Below, piece by piece: positions 17,396-25,880 of a stretch of DNA of 64,000 nt. The position numbers and the translations under genes were made by a program. How positions within the stretch are numbered: the stretch's first letter is position 1; every line of letters begins with the position of its first letter. The notes below the pieces were generated by a model, which made no database searches, was not told the origin of the DNA, and saw only the letters and a list, made by a program, of their open reading frames with translations. This DNA comes from JAMBLL01 sp964460075 (GTDB lineage Bacteria > Actinomycetota > Acidimicrobiia > Spongiisociales > UBA5794), in the NCBI GenBank assembly GCA_964460075.1, contig CAYWPC010000012.1:13584-77583 (forward strand). The letters are read 5' to 3'.

Positions 17396-17426
17396 AAACG
17401 ACATGGCTAGAAACGACATCGCTAGA
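17382..17426 (+). repeat. three tandem 15-bp repeats at a gene junction
   Basis: Three head-to-tail copies of AACGACATGGCTAGA (17382-17396, 17397-17411, 17412-17426), the third with ATC in place of ATG. The first copy contains the TAG stop of the ROK kinase, and in the other frame each copy encodes N-D-M/I-A-R at the start of the YkvA-like protein. Because 15 is a multiple of 3, copy number can change without breaking either gene. Confidence 0.9.
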
Positions 17427-17855
17427 TATGAGGCCTTCGGGATCCGTGCGGTCGATGACACGCCTCCCCGAGAGAGGCGCGGATGGCGGGATGTAGCTCT
17501 TGAGGCTGCATTACTGGTCCCGAACGTCGTCAAACTGCTCGTGCGATTGATGCGCGATCCGAGGGTACCGATCCGTCAAAAAGTTCTTGTGGCAGCTGTG
17601 CTCGGTTATGTCGTATCTCCAATTGATCTGATCCCAGACTTCGTCGTCGGCTTCGGGAAGCTCGACGACATCCTCGTGGTATCGATCGCGATCGACCACC
17701 TGATGTCAGGATCGGAACGGGCGATCGTTGAGGAGCACTGGGACGGTTCGATCGACGCACTCGATCTGGTCCGCTCCGTGTGCGGTTGGGGGGCGGAGAT
17801 CGTTCCAGGTATCTCGAACATCTCGCCCCGCCGCGCCGCGAACGGTCGGGACTAG
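17388..17855 (+). CDS. YkvA-like (DUF1232) membrane protein
   Basis: A 155-residue protein whose core VPIRQKVLVAAVLGYVVSPIDLIPDFV is the DUF1232 signature (a hydrophobic stretch with SPIDLIPD). Function of the family is unknown. The start is the first ATG of the tandem repeat, preceded by GAGAGGGA; the second repeat offers another ATG at 17403. It overlaps the ROK kinase stop by 8 bases. The open frame extends further upstream inside the kinase gene and is not used. Confidence 0.78.
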   Translation: MARNDMARNDIARYEAFGIRAVDDTPPRERRGWRDVALEAALLVPNVVKLLVRLMRDPRVPIRQKVLVAAVLGYVVSPIDLIPDFVVGFGKLDDILVVSIAIDHLMSGSERAIVEEHWDGSIDALDLVRSVCGWGAEIVPGISNISPRRAANGRD

Positions 17856-17888
17856 CTGTCGGTCTACGCGTGTCGCTCTGCCGATGAC

Positions 17889-17916
17889 CTGTCAGTCGTG
17901 AACTCTCAACTACTGT
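17889..17916 (+). promoter_or_regulatory. possible promoter of the aminotransferase-fab cluster
   Basis: CTGTCA (17889-17894), 16-bp spacer and TACTGT (17911-17916), each matching 4 of 6 consensus bases. Only 7 nt separate TACTGT from the ATG, and no Shine-Dalgarno lies between, so a leaderless transcript is likely. Confidence 0.4.
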
Positions 17917-17923
17917 CCTTCCT

Positions 17924-19105
17924 ATGCAATTCCGCCGAATAGACAACCTTCCTCCGTACGTCTTTGCTCAGATGAACGATCGAACACGTGCGGCACGTCG
18001 AGCGGGCATCGACGTTGTCGATCTCGGATTCGGTAATCCGGACATTCCGTCGCCACCGGGAGTTGTAGACAAGCTCATCGAGGCCGCTCGGCAGGGCAAG
18101 AACCATCGCTACTCGGCATCGCGTGGGATTCCGAACCTTCGCAAGGCAGTCGCAGCGAGATACGAGAGGGCGTTCGGCGTCACCTTGGATCCCGAAACGG
18201 AAGTCATCAACACGATCGGAGCAAAGGAGGGACTCTCACACCTCATGTGGGTACTGGTGCAGCCAGGAGACGTTGCACTGGTTCCAGAGCCTTCGTATCC
18301 CATCCATATCTATGCGCCGGTTCTCGCAGGGGCAGACGTCAGGCGAGTTCATCTCACCACAGATGCAGATTTCTTCGAGCGTTTGACGGCTGCCTTCAGA
18401 ACATCGTGGCCGAAGCCGAGAGTGATCGTCGCGTCATTTCCACACAACCCGACGACCGTGACGGTCGATCTCGACTTCTTCAAACGTCTCATCGACTTCG
18501 CCCATCGAAACGACGTGGTCGTGGTGAACGATTTTGCCTACGCGGACATCAGCTTCGATGGATACCACCCGCCATCGTTGCTCCAGGTCGATGGCGCAAA
18601 GGATGTGGCTGTTGAGCTGTATACGTTGTCGAAGTCTCACTCGATGGCGGGATGGCGTGTCGGGTTTGTAGTCGGAAACGCCGGGATCGTTGACGCACTC
18701 GGCCAGCTCAAGTCGTATCTCGACTACGGCACATTCCAGCCGATTCAGATAGCGTCGATTATCGCGCTCAACGAGCATGACACGTATATAGATGAGGTCG
18801 TTGACGTATATCGGACCAGGAGGGACACGCTTGTCGATGGTTTGTGTCGAGCCGGGTGGGAGGTCGAGTCACCCAGGGCGACCATGTTCGTCTGGGCAAA
18901 GATCCCTGGACCGCACGCGGCATCTGGGAGTCTGCAGTTCGCCTTTGACCTCCTCGATCATGCCCAGGTGGCTGTGAGCCCTGGAATCGGTTTCGGACCC
19001 TCGGGCGACGATCACGTTCGGTTCGCGCTCGTCGAGAACGAGCAGCGGATTGCACAAGCTGTCCGTAACATCCGCCGATTTCTGACTGCCGGAGTGGGAT
19101 CCTGA
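17924..19105 (+). CDS. PLP-dependent class I/II aminotransferase
   Basis: A fold-type I aminotransferase of 393 residues. Landmarks: LGFGNPDIPSPPGV at the N-terminus, GAKEGLSHLMWVL for cofactor phosphate contacts, FPHNPTTVTV, NDFAYADISFDGY with the PLP-binding Asp and Tyr, and TLSKSHSMAGWRVGF with the Schiff-base Lys. It is most like the AlaC/AlaA and LL-diaminopimelate aminotransferase-like group, so alanine synthesis from pyruvate and glutamate is a fair guess; substrate is not settled. It lies 57 nt ahead of fabD. Confidence 0.87.
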   Translation: MQFRRIDNLPPYVFAQMNDRTRAARRAGIDVVDLGFGNPDIPSPPGVVDKLIEAARQGKNHRYSASRGIPNLRKAVAARYERAFGVTLDPETEVINTIGAKEGLSHLMWVLVQPGDVALVPEPSYPIHIYAPVLAGADVRRVHLTTDADFFERLTAAFRTSWPKPRVIVASFPHNPTTVTVDLDFFKRLIDFAHRNDVVVVNDFAYADISFDGYHPPSLLQVDGAKDVAVELYTLSKSHSMAGWRVGFVVGNAGIVDALGQLKSYLDYGTFQPIQIASIIALNEHDTYIDEVVDVYRTRRDTLVDGLCRAGWEVESPRATMFVWAKIPGPHAASGSLQFAFDLLDHAQVAVSPGIGFGPSGDDHVRFALVENEQRIAQAVRNIRRFLTAGVGS

Positions 19106-19162
19106 AACCACAACGGGGTGCTCGAGGTCGGATCATGGTCGTCGATCCCGGTTGAAGAGAAT

Positions 19163-20089
19163 ATGAAATACGCAGTGTTGTTTCCCGGACAGGGCAGCCA
19201 AAACGTCGGCATGTGCCAAGACGTTCGGATGGAACGCCAGGATCTGTTGGGAACTTCAGCCAATCTCGTGTTGGGATGGGATCTCGATGCGTTGATTTCC
19301 GAGGGGCCCCAGGAGGAGTTACTCAAGACTGAGCATGCTCAGCCTGCGTTGTATGCCACAGCGTTCGCTCTCTGGGCGGTCTTCTCCGACATGGTGGATT
19401 CAGCACCATCCGCCGGTGCGGGTCACTCGCTTGGTGAGTACACGGCACTCGCTGCAGCTGGTGCCTTCTCCTATCTTGACGGCCTTGCTCTGGTCGCCAA
19501 GCGCGGACGAGCTATGGCGGGTGCGGCATCCGAGAGCGCATCGGGAATGGCCGCGCTCCTCGGAGCTGATGTTGGCACGGCAGACGCGATCGCTCGCCAG
19601 AGGCGTGCAGACGGGGGATCACTGCACGTAGCGAATATCAATGCTCCAGGGCAGGTCGTTGTTGCGGGCAGTCTTGCTGATCTCGAATGGCTGGCGCAGA
19701 ACGCTCGCAGTCTTGGGATTCGAAGGGCGGTGAAACTCAAGGTTGCAGCCGGGTTCCACTCGCCATTCATGTCGTCCGCTGCATCCTCCCTCGAGGCAGC
19801 CCTCGACGAAGCAGACATGGTCAGCCCACGATTCGACGTGTACGCGAACGTGTCGGGCAGGCCGACGACGAATGTCCGTGAGACGTTGCGCCAGCAACTC
19901 ACCGCTCCGGTCAGATTCTTGCAGACCATCGAGGGGATGGTCGAGGCAGGTATCGACACCTTCGTCCACATAGGACCGGGCGATGTAACGGCTGGGCTCG
20001 CAAAGCGCACCGCTGAGAACGCAACGGTGCACGTGGTGTCGAGCATCAATCAAGCGCGTGCAGTCGCGGATGCGCTGTCCGTAGAATGA
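19163..20089 (+). CDS. fabD: malonyl-CoA:ACP transacylase
   Basis: Loads malonyl groups from CoA onto acyl carrier protein. The 308-residue protein starts MKYAVLFPGQGSQNVGM; the nucleophile Ser is in GHSLGEY and the catalytic His in AGFHSPFM; substrate-carboxylate Arg lies in AKRGRAM. The ATG at 19163 has GAAGAGA upstream; an earlier in-frame start at 19118 would add 15 residues absent from the family. It leads the cluster fabD-fabH-fabG-acpP-fabF. Confidence 0.95.
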   Translation: MKYAVLFPGQGSQNVGMCQDVRMERQDLLGTSANLVLGWDLDALISEGPQEELLKTEHAQPALYATAFALWAVFSDMVDSAPSAGAGHSLGEYTALAAAGAFSYLDGLALVAKRGRAMAGAASESASGMAALLGADVGTADAIARQRRADGGSLHVANINAPGQVVVAGSLADLEWLAQNARSLGIRRAVKLKVAAGFHSPFMSSAASSLEAALDEADMVSPRFDVYANVSGRPTTNVRETLRQQLTAPVRFLQTIEGMVEAGIDTFVHIGPGDVTAGLAKRTAENATVHVVSSINQARAVADALSVE

Positions 20090-20114
20090 TCAGGTCAGGA
20101 AGGGGATCACACCT

Positions 20115-21173
20115 ATGAATGCCACCATCACCGGCTGGGGCAAATGCGTTCCTCAGGCTGTGCTCACCAACGAAGACCTAGCGTCCGTTATTGAGACCTC
20201 CGATGAGTGGATCACATCTCGTTCCGGTATCAAGGAGCGGCGAGTCTCTCATGTCAACAATTCGGACATGGCGGCACTTGCGGGGAGACGAGCCCTGGCC
20301 GCGGCCGGTCTGAGTCCGACCGATCTCGACTACATCCTCCTCGCAACATGCACCGCTGATCGGCAGATCCCGTCGTCGGCTTGCTATGTGCAGGCAAAAA
20401 TCGGCGCCGTCAACGCAGCGGCATCGGACATCAACGCTGGGTGCACGGGCTTCCTTTACGGTTTGTCGATGGCGCACGGTCTCCTTGCAACCGGTCAGGC
20501 CCGGCGGCTGTTGGTGATCGGATCAGAGCGCATCTCTTCCTTTCTCAATCTCGACGAGCGCTCAACGTCTGTCCTTTTTGGGGATGGGGCTGGTGCGGTC
20601 ATTCTCGAGGGGACAGACGGATCCGAGGGGATTCAAGCGTCACTGCTCGGTGCAGACGGAAACGGGGCAGCGGCACTCACCGCGACAGGCGTTGGGACGG
20701 AATTCATCGGTACCGATACTCGGATGGCGATCGTCATGGACGGTGCCGAGATTTTCCGCAATGCGGTCGTTCGTATGGGCCAGTCCATCATCGACGCGGC
20801 CGAACGTGCAGGATGGAGCCTCGACGACATCGACCTCGTCATCCCGCACCAGGCCAACATTCGGATCATCGACGCGGTGCGGCGAAGGATTGGTGCGCCA
20901 GAGGAGAAGATCTTCGTCAACATTCACAAGTACGGGAACACATCGGCAGCGACGATTCCGATCGCTCTGGCCGAGGCAGTGGAGGAGGGCCGGATCAAAC
21001 CTGGCCACAAGCTCGTGTTTGTCGCGTTCGGCGCAGGCATGACCTGGGGGGCTACCGCTGTTGAATGGGGAGGTCGAATTCACGGTCTCGAGTCGATCGA
21101 CGACGAGCTCCCTGAGCCCACACAGACAGCTTTGGAGATGGTGATGACGAGGCAGGAGACGGTGCACAAATGA
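20115..21173 (+). CDS. fabH: 3-oxoacyl-ACP synthase III
   Basis: Initiates fatty acid synthesis by condensing an acyl-CoA with malonyl-ACP. The catalytic triad is Cys110 (DINAGCTGFLYGL), His in VIPHQANIRI and Asn in HKYGNTSAATIP. The C-terminus extends about 25-30 residues past the usual FGAGMTWGA end with an acidic, Glu/Thr-rich tail. Primer specificity (acetyl versus branched acyl-CoA) cannot be read, although branched-chain keto acids from the ilv/leu operon could supply branched primers. It overlaps fabG by 4 bases. Confidence 0.95.
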   Translation: MNATITGWGKCVPQAVLTNEDLASVIETSDEWITSRSGIKERRVSHVNNSDMAALAGRRALAAAGLSPTDLDYILLATCTADRQIPSSACYVQAKIGAVNAAASDINAGCTGFLYGLSMAHGLLATGQARRLLVIGSERISSFLNLDERSTSVLFGDGAGAVILEGTDGSEGIQASLLGADGNGAAALTATGVGTEFIGTDTRMAIVMDGAEIFRNAVVRMGQSIIDAAERAGWSLDDIDLVIPHQANIRIIDAVRRRIGAPEEKIFVNIHKYGNTSAATIPIALAEAVEEGRIKPGHKLVFVAFGAGMTWGATAVEWGGRIHGLESIDDELPEPTQTALEMVMTRQETVHK

Positions 21174-21904
21174 GCGGCGTCGCGCTCGTTACTGGAGCTT
21201 CGAGAGGCATCGGTGCTGCAATCGCTCTTGGCCTTGCAGAAGACGGATTCGCAATCGCGGTCAACTATGCGCGAAGTGCACAGAAGGCAGCCGCAGTCGT
21301 CGAGAAAATCAAGGGGTCTGGTGGCGATGCTGTTGCGGTGCAGGCAGATGTCAGCGATACCGATGCCGTTGCCGGCATGTTTGCAGCAGTTTCCGAGGGT
21401 CTTGGCCCTGTCTCGGTTCTCGTCAACAACGCAGGCGCCACAGACGACGGTCTTTTGTTGCGCATGAGCGTCGAGCAGTGGGATAGCGTGATCGCAACCA
21501 ACCTTCGATCTGTGTACCTATGCACCAAAGCGGCTCTCAGGCCCATGATTCGCGCCAAAGCGGGACGGATCATATCGATCAGCTCCGTGTCTGGTGTCTC
21601 AGGTAACCCTGGTCAGAGCAACTACGCAGCATCGAAGGCGGGGATCATCGGATTCACTCAGTCGATTGCCAAGGAGGTTGGTTCGCGCGGGATCACGGTC
21701 AACGCGATTGCACCAGGATTTGTTGCAACAGACATGACAGACGCTCTCGGTGCATCGGTCGCCGAGACCGTCATCGGACAGATCTCACTGGGTCGACTCG
21801 GTCGGCCGGAAGAGGTGGCGTCCGTCGTTCGCTATCTTGCGTCCGACGGTGCTTCATACATCACAGGCCAAACGCTCGTCGTGGACGGCGGGTTGGCTCT
21901 ATAG
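21170..21904 (+). CDS. fabG: 3-oxoacyl-ACP reductase
   Basis: NADPH-dependent short-chain dehydrogenase for the first reduction of the elongation cycle. The 244-residue protein has TGASRGIGAAIA (cofactor), NNAG, the catalytic Ser in ISSVSGVSGN and the Tyr-x-x-x-Lys motif in QSNYAASKAG, and ends TLVVDGGLAL. ATG overlaps the fabH stop by 4 bases; acpP follows after 20 nt. Confidence 0.95.
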   Translation: MSGVALVTGASRGIGAAIALGLAEDGFAIAVNYARSAQKAAAVVEKIKGSGGDAVAVQADVSDTDAVAGMFAAVSEGLGPVSVLVNNAGATDDGLLLRMSVEQWDSVIATNLRSVYLCTKAALRPMIRAKAGRIISISSVSGVSGNPGQSNYAASKAGIIGFTQSIAKEVGSRGITVNAIAPGFVATDMTDALGASVAETVIGQISLGRLGRPEEVASVVRYLASDGASYITGQTLVVDGGLAL

Positions 21905-21924
21905 GAACCAGGGAGGCGTGAGCC

Positions 21925-22170
21925 ATGGAACGTGCAGAGATCGAAGCGAAACTGAAAGACCTTCTCGTAGAGGAACTCGGCCTTGATGCGGACGCAATCA
22001 AGCCAGATGCCAGATTCGAGGAGGATCTTGAAGTCGATTCCCTCGGTGTTGTCGAGTTGCTGATGGCACTCGAGGACAATTTCGGTGTTCAGATTCCAGA
22101 CGAGGAAGCCGAGTCGATCGGAACCGTCGGCCAGGCCGTGGACATCGTCGAGCGGAAACTGAACGGCTAG
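21925..22170 (+). CDS. acpP: acyl carrier protein
   Basis: An 81-residue acidic four-helix carrier. Ser39 in EVDSLGVVELLM takes the 4'-phosphopantetheine arm; the motif is DSLG as in classic ACPs. GGGAGGC precedes the ATG. Placed between fabG and fabF as in many actinobacteria. Confidence 0.95.
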   Translation: MERAEIEAKLKDLLVEELGLDADAIKPDARFEEDLEVDSLGVVELLMALEDNFGVQIPDEEAESIGTVGQAVDIVERKLNG

Positions 22171-22178
22171 GGGACATC

Positions 22179-23426
22179 GTGGTCGAACGTAGGGTCGTCG
22201 TCACCGGCCTAGGTGCTGTGACGTCGCTCGGACTGGACGTTGACACCTTCTGGTCGAATATCCTCGCAGGCAAGAGTGGGGTATCGGAGATCGAGCGCAT
22301 AAAGGTGTCGGATATCACCGCGCGGATCGCTGCCGAGATCAAGGATTTCGACATCGAGCAGCACATGTCTCGTCGCGATGCTCGGCGTCTGGACCGCTCG
22401 AGTCAATATTTCTGGGTCGCCACGGAACAGGCACTTGCCGATGCGGGACTTTCGTACTCCGAGGATGACCCGGAGGCACTGCGCGTCGGTGTGCTGGCTG
22501 GTACAGGGATCGGTGGTGTGGAGACCCTTGAGGAGCAGGTTGGCGTGCTGCGCGACAAGGGACCCAACAGAATCTCTCCGTACGGCATTGCCAAGATCAT
22601 CTCCAACATGGCCGGTGGCGTGGCATCGATCGATTTTCATCTCTACGGGCCGAATGCAACGACGGTGACCGCATGCGCCGCTTCGGCGAACGCGATTGGT
22701 GATGCTGCGGCGTTGATCCAACGTGGCGCGGCCGACGTGATGGTCGCAGGCGGAGGTGAGGCAGCGATCACACGGTTTGCCATGGGAGGTTTTGCACAGG
22801 CCAGAGCGTTGAGCGTAAACAACGACGATCCAGAGGGAGCTTCGCGCCCCTTTGACCTCAACCGTGATGGGTTCGTCATGGGGGAGGGTGCCGCGGTGCT
22901 CATCCTTGAGGAATACGAGCGTGCCAGAGCCAGGGGAACGACGATCTACGGAGAGGTCCTCGGTTACGGAATGTCGGCGGATGGGTACCACATCACGCTT
23001 CCACGACCTGGCGGAGCCGGCGCAGCTCGGGCGATGACGTATGCACTGGCCGACGCTGGCCTGTTGCCAAGCGAGATCGGTTACATCAACGCCCACGGAA
23101 CGTCGACGCCCGCGAACGACAAGACCGAGACCGCTGCGATCAAGCTCGCCTTCGAAGATGCTGCGTACCAGATACCCATTTCGTCTACGAAATCAATGAC
23201 AGGCCACCTGCTTGGTGCGGCCGGCGCGATCGAATCGGTCGCATGCCTCCTCGCCATACGAGATGGCGTTTTGCCGCCCACCATCAACTACGACACGCCC
23301 GATCCCGATTGTGACCTCGACTACATACCGAATACGCCGAGAGAGGCATCGATACGGACAGCCATGACGAACTCGTTCGGTTTCGGCGGGCACAACGTCT
23401 CTTTGATATTCGGCTCGGTTCCGTAA
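22179..23426 (+). CDS. fabF: 3-oxoacyl-ACP synthase II
   Basis: Elongating condensing enzyme of 415 residues. Catalytic Cys in VTACAASANAIG, the two His in NAHGTSTPANDKTE and KSMTGHLLGAAG, and the terminal NSFGFGGHNVSL glycine loop. Starts with GTG 8 nt after acpP. No enoyl reductase or dehydratase gene is present in this cluster. Transcription is convergent with the membrane-protein operon; a 12-bp palindrome ATGGGTACCCAT lies in the ~110-bp gap but is not a clear terminator. Confidence 0.95.
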   Translation: MVERRVVVTGLGAVTSLGLDVDTFWSNILAGKSGVSEIERIKVSDITARIAAEIKDFDIEQHMSRRDARRLDRSSQYFWVATEQALADAGLSYSEDDPEALRVGVLAGTGIGGVETLEEQVGVLRDKGPNRISPYGIAKIISNMAGGVASIDFHLYGPNATTVTACAASANAIGDAAALIQRGAADVMVAGGGEAAITRFAMGGFAQARALSVNNDDPEGASRPFDLNRDGFVMGEGAAVLILEEYERARARGTTIYGEVLGYGMSADGYHITLPRPGGAGAARAMTYALADAGLLPSEIGYINAHGTSTPANDKTETAAIKLAFEDAAYQIPISSTKSMTGHLLGAAGAIESVACLLAIRDGVLPPTINYDTPDPDCDLDYIPNTPREASIRTAMTNSFGFGGHNVSLIFGSVP

Positions 23427-23535
23427 CACTGGTCATTGTCGTGCGTAGTAAGTTCCCACGATGGGGCCTTCGATGGTCGTGAGACCGCCGGATGGGTACC
23501 CATTGCAGTAGCAGAGGCAGGCACAGTTCGCCGGA

Positions 23536-23943
23536 TCAGGAGTTGTCGTCCTCCTCCTCACAACCTATGCCGGTCGGGGGGAGACCCGCGTCGAGTCGCT
23601 CGTTGTATTCGTCGAACGATCGTGTCACCAATGCGGCGACAATGCCAACACCGATGAACGATGCAATGGCTGTGACGACTCCAGCGGTCGCTTCGATCGA
23701 TCTGCACGTATCTGGGAGACAGATGGTCGAGGCGACGCTCGATCCAATCAGGGCACCCGACATGGCGGCGACGAAAACCGACATCGCGATGCCGGGACGA
23801 ACGTTGATTCGTGCTGCACCGTAGCCGAAGGCTGCCCCGAGAACCCCACCGAATACTGCTCCGGCCGTTCCGATGGTCATCCAACCTGTGAACGCGCCAA
23901 AAAAGAGGTTGATACCAATGGATAGGGCATCACTTGGGCGCAT
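23536..23943 (-). CDS. small membrane protein, glycine/alanine-rich
   Basis: A 135-residue protein with about four hydrophobic segments from residue 5 to 105 (LSIGINLFFGAFTG, TAGAVFGGVLGAAFGYGAA, IAMSVFVAAMSGALIGS, VVTAIASFIGVGIVAALV) and an acidic C-terminal tail ending EEEDDNS. AGGAG lies upstream of the ATG, which overlaps the preceding membrane-protein gene by 14 bases. Function unknown; the glycine repeats are typical of packed transmembrane helices. Confidence 0.6.
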   Translation of the reverse strand: MRPSDALSIGINLFFGAFTGWMTIGTAGAVFGGVLGAAFGYGAARINVRPGIAMSVFVAAMSGALIGSSVASTICLPDTCRSIEATAGVVTAIASFIGVGIVAALVTRSFDEYNERLDAGLPPTGIGCEEEDDNS

Positions 23944-24640
23944 CTGGCATGCTCCTGGAAGATCGCACGGCGGGTGGCGGCAGCGGAGGTGTGACCACTG
24001 CTGTTGCGCTGCGCGCTTGTGGTGTCCAGGACGCGACCGTGATCGCGAGCACGGCGACGCCGAGGAGGACGCCCCCGACGCCGACCGCGTATCCCGCAGT
24101 GAACGCCCCAACGGCCGGGACTACGACTCGTAAGCCCCAAATCCCGAATGGGAGGCCTCTGCCGTACGCCCATGACGACACCATCGTCACGGCTAGGAGT
24201 ACGAGATGTGCCACATCGAGGCGTTCGAGAGCCACGAGTCCTATATAGAGACCAGATGCAGGGCCAATAGCCATGAGTGCGATGACGATGGGGTGCGGGG
24301 CGTTCGCAGCAGGTCTGTGACGTACCCAGACTCGTAGCCAGGGCCCCATGAGACCAACGGCTGCAACGCCCCCGAGCCCTGTGGTTAGCCAGAACAGCCA
24401 CGATCCGGTGATCGAGGCGAATATCAGGCCGATGCCGACGCTTCCCAACAGCGTCCAGCGACCCCATGGGGCCCCGACGAGCGCCAGACCGACGAAGCCC
24501 GTGAGGCCGATCAAGATCGTGCCAGCAAGGACGACGAACGTCGCGCCGCGGTCGAAGTCTCCTGGGTTGGCCGCAAGCGTTGCGGCGCCAAGCGTTGCGG
24601 CCGCTAACGCCGAAGTACCGATGGAGATGGGAGGACGCAC
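23930..24640 (-). CDS. polytopic membrane protein of unknown function
   Basis: A 236-residue protein with about seven or eight hydrophobic segments covering residues 8-205, short polar loops and a Pro/Ser-rich cytoplasmic-type tail. No catalytic motif is recognisable. It is third in a minus-strand group (histidine phosphatase, cupredoxin-like protein, this gene, small membrane protein) with short gaps, so probably one operon. Confidence 0.62.
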   Translation of the reverse strand: MRPPISIGTSALAAATLGAATLAANPGDFDRGATFVVLAGTILIGLTGFVGLALVGAPWGRWTLLGSVGIGLIFASITGSWLFWLTTGLGGVAAVGLMGPWLRVWVRHRPAANAPHPIVIALMAIGPASGLYIGLVALERLDVAHLVLLAVTMVSSWAYGRGLPFGIWGLRVVVPAVGAFTAGYAVGVGGVLLGVAVLAITVASWTPQARSATAVVTPPLPPPAVRSSRSMPDAPK

Positions 24641-24665
24641 GACAGCACCCTACTGATGTTCGGGC

Positions 24666-25094
24666 TTACTGCTCGGGTCGCGTATCGACGGAGCCGGGAA
24701 TCCGTTGGAGGCCGATCAGTGCGTTGTAACGATGGATGCCAGGCTCCAACGTCGAATAGTCAAAGGTGAACGTATCGTCGGGTCTCAGCGTCGTCTCGAA
24801 GGCTCCGTCACTGTCGACCAGCAGGTACTCGCGGGGGTCCTCGTTGATCCATTTAATAATCTGAATCTCTGTGAGGTCGATGGAGAGGTTCGCAGGCCGG
24901 AACACGCCGTTGTCAATGCGCACAACGGTGACGCCAACTGGTGGTGGCTCGGTCGTCGTTGTCGTCGTTGGCTGCCTATCGGCCGCCACAGTCGCCCCGG
25001 ACGGGCTCGAGGTGTTGAGGGCTCCAACGGCAATGAGGACAACGAACACTCCCACAATCAGCAGTGCCGATTTCACGATGTTGCGGCTACCCAA
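24666..25094 (-). CDS. membrane-anchored cupredoxin-like protein lacking copper ligands
   Basis: A 142-residue protein with an N-terminal anchor (residues ~9-27, ALLIVGVFVVLIAVGAL), a Thr/Pro-rich linker with six consecutive threonines, then a ~90-residue beta domain. The domain pattern (FRPANLSIDLTEIQIIKWINEDPREY, RPDDTFTFDYSTLEPGIHRY) follows plastocyanin-like folds, including the V-x-W-x-N-x-D strand. The His of the first ligand position and the Cys...His...Met loop are absent, so type I copper binding is not expected. Extracytoplasmic location is predicted; function unknown. Confidence 0.65.
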   Translation of the reverse strand: MGSRNIVKSALLIVGVFVVLIAVGALNTSSPSGATVAADRQPTTTTTTEPPPVGVTVVRIDNGVFRPANLSIDLTEIQIIKWINEDPREYLLVDSDGAFETTLRPDDTFTFDYSTLEPGIHRYNALIGLQRIPGSVDTRPEQ

Positions 25095-25106
25095 AATGCT
25101 CCTCGA

Positions 25107-25754
25107 TCACGGAGTGGGGAGTGTACCGGCTTTTGCCCGATTCAGCGTTTGCGCACGGTTGGTCGGTTTCCAATAGGACTGCTCCGTCCAGTGGCTACCG
25201 TTCGACGTTGTCAGGACGGTGAGTGATCCGTGGTCAGGCGTATTTGTCCTGAGCAAAGCCAACGGTCGCGAGAGGAGCGTAAGACGCAACGCCTGAATCG
25301 GGTCCTGGTGCCCGACCATCGCAATGCTGTGCGCTCCGGATGCCAGGGCGGTCTCTGCAGCATCTCGCATCCTGGCTGCCACCTGCTCCACGGATTCAGA
25401 GACGTCGTCGAGTGCGGTCGCGTCACGTAGATATCCGTCGAACTGGCGAGCGTACCTGTGTTGCACATCATCCCAGCGGAGACCGGTCCATTGGGGATAC
25501 ATTCTGGTCTCGACCAATCGCTGGTCGACGACGACACCGAGGCCGTGGCGCCGCGCGATCGCGGTGGCGGTGTGGAGTGCTCTCGGTAACGGTGACGCGA
25601 TGACCGCGTCGAGGTCGATCTCGCTGAGTTTCTGGGCGGCTGCGTGTGCCTCGAGGACGCCGCAGGCGGAGAGATCGAAGCCGGGTAGGTCTGCATACAC
25701 GACATGGTTCGGGTTGTGCACCTCGCCGTGTCGCACGAGAATGAGCGTGGTCAT
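25107..25754 (-). CDS. histidine phosphatase family protein
   Basis: A 215-residue phosphoglycerate-mutase-like phosphatase. LVRHGEVHNPN carries the phospho-accepting His in RHG, ASPLPRALHTATAIA the second Arg, an acidic residue is in LVETRMYPQWTG, and MVGHQDPIQALR has the second catalytic His. The family includes broad phosphatases and sugar-phosphate mutases; the substrate is unknown. Stop is 12 nt before the cupredoxin-like gene. Confidence 0.82.
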   Translation of the reverse strand: MTTLILVRHGEVHNPNHVVYADLPGFDLSACGVLEAHAAAQKLSEIDLDAVIASPLPRALHTATAIARRHGLGVVVDQRLVETRMYPQWTGLRWDDVQHRYARQFDGYLRDATALDDVSESVEQVAARMRDAAETALASGAHSIAMVGHQDPIQALRLTLLSRPLALLRTNTPDHGSLTVLTTSNGSHWTEQSYWKPTNRAQTLNRAKAGTLPTP

Positions 25755-25880
25755 CTGCCAACCCTAGGAGGCTGCGGCAGTGCACCGCATCGACCGCAAA
25801 TCGACATTTCGTTCGTAGCGGGCACGTAGTGGCACGGTATACTGTTGATGGAACACACCCGTCCACCCACGGGATACGAG

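Noticed and set aside
23427..23535. 12-bp palindrome ATGGGTACCCAT after fabF as a terminator
   Set aside because: It has almost no loop and no T-tract on either strand; a chance palindrome is as likely.
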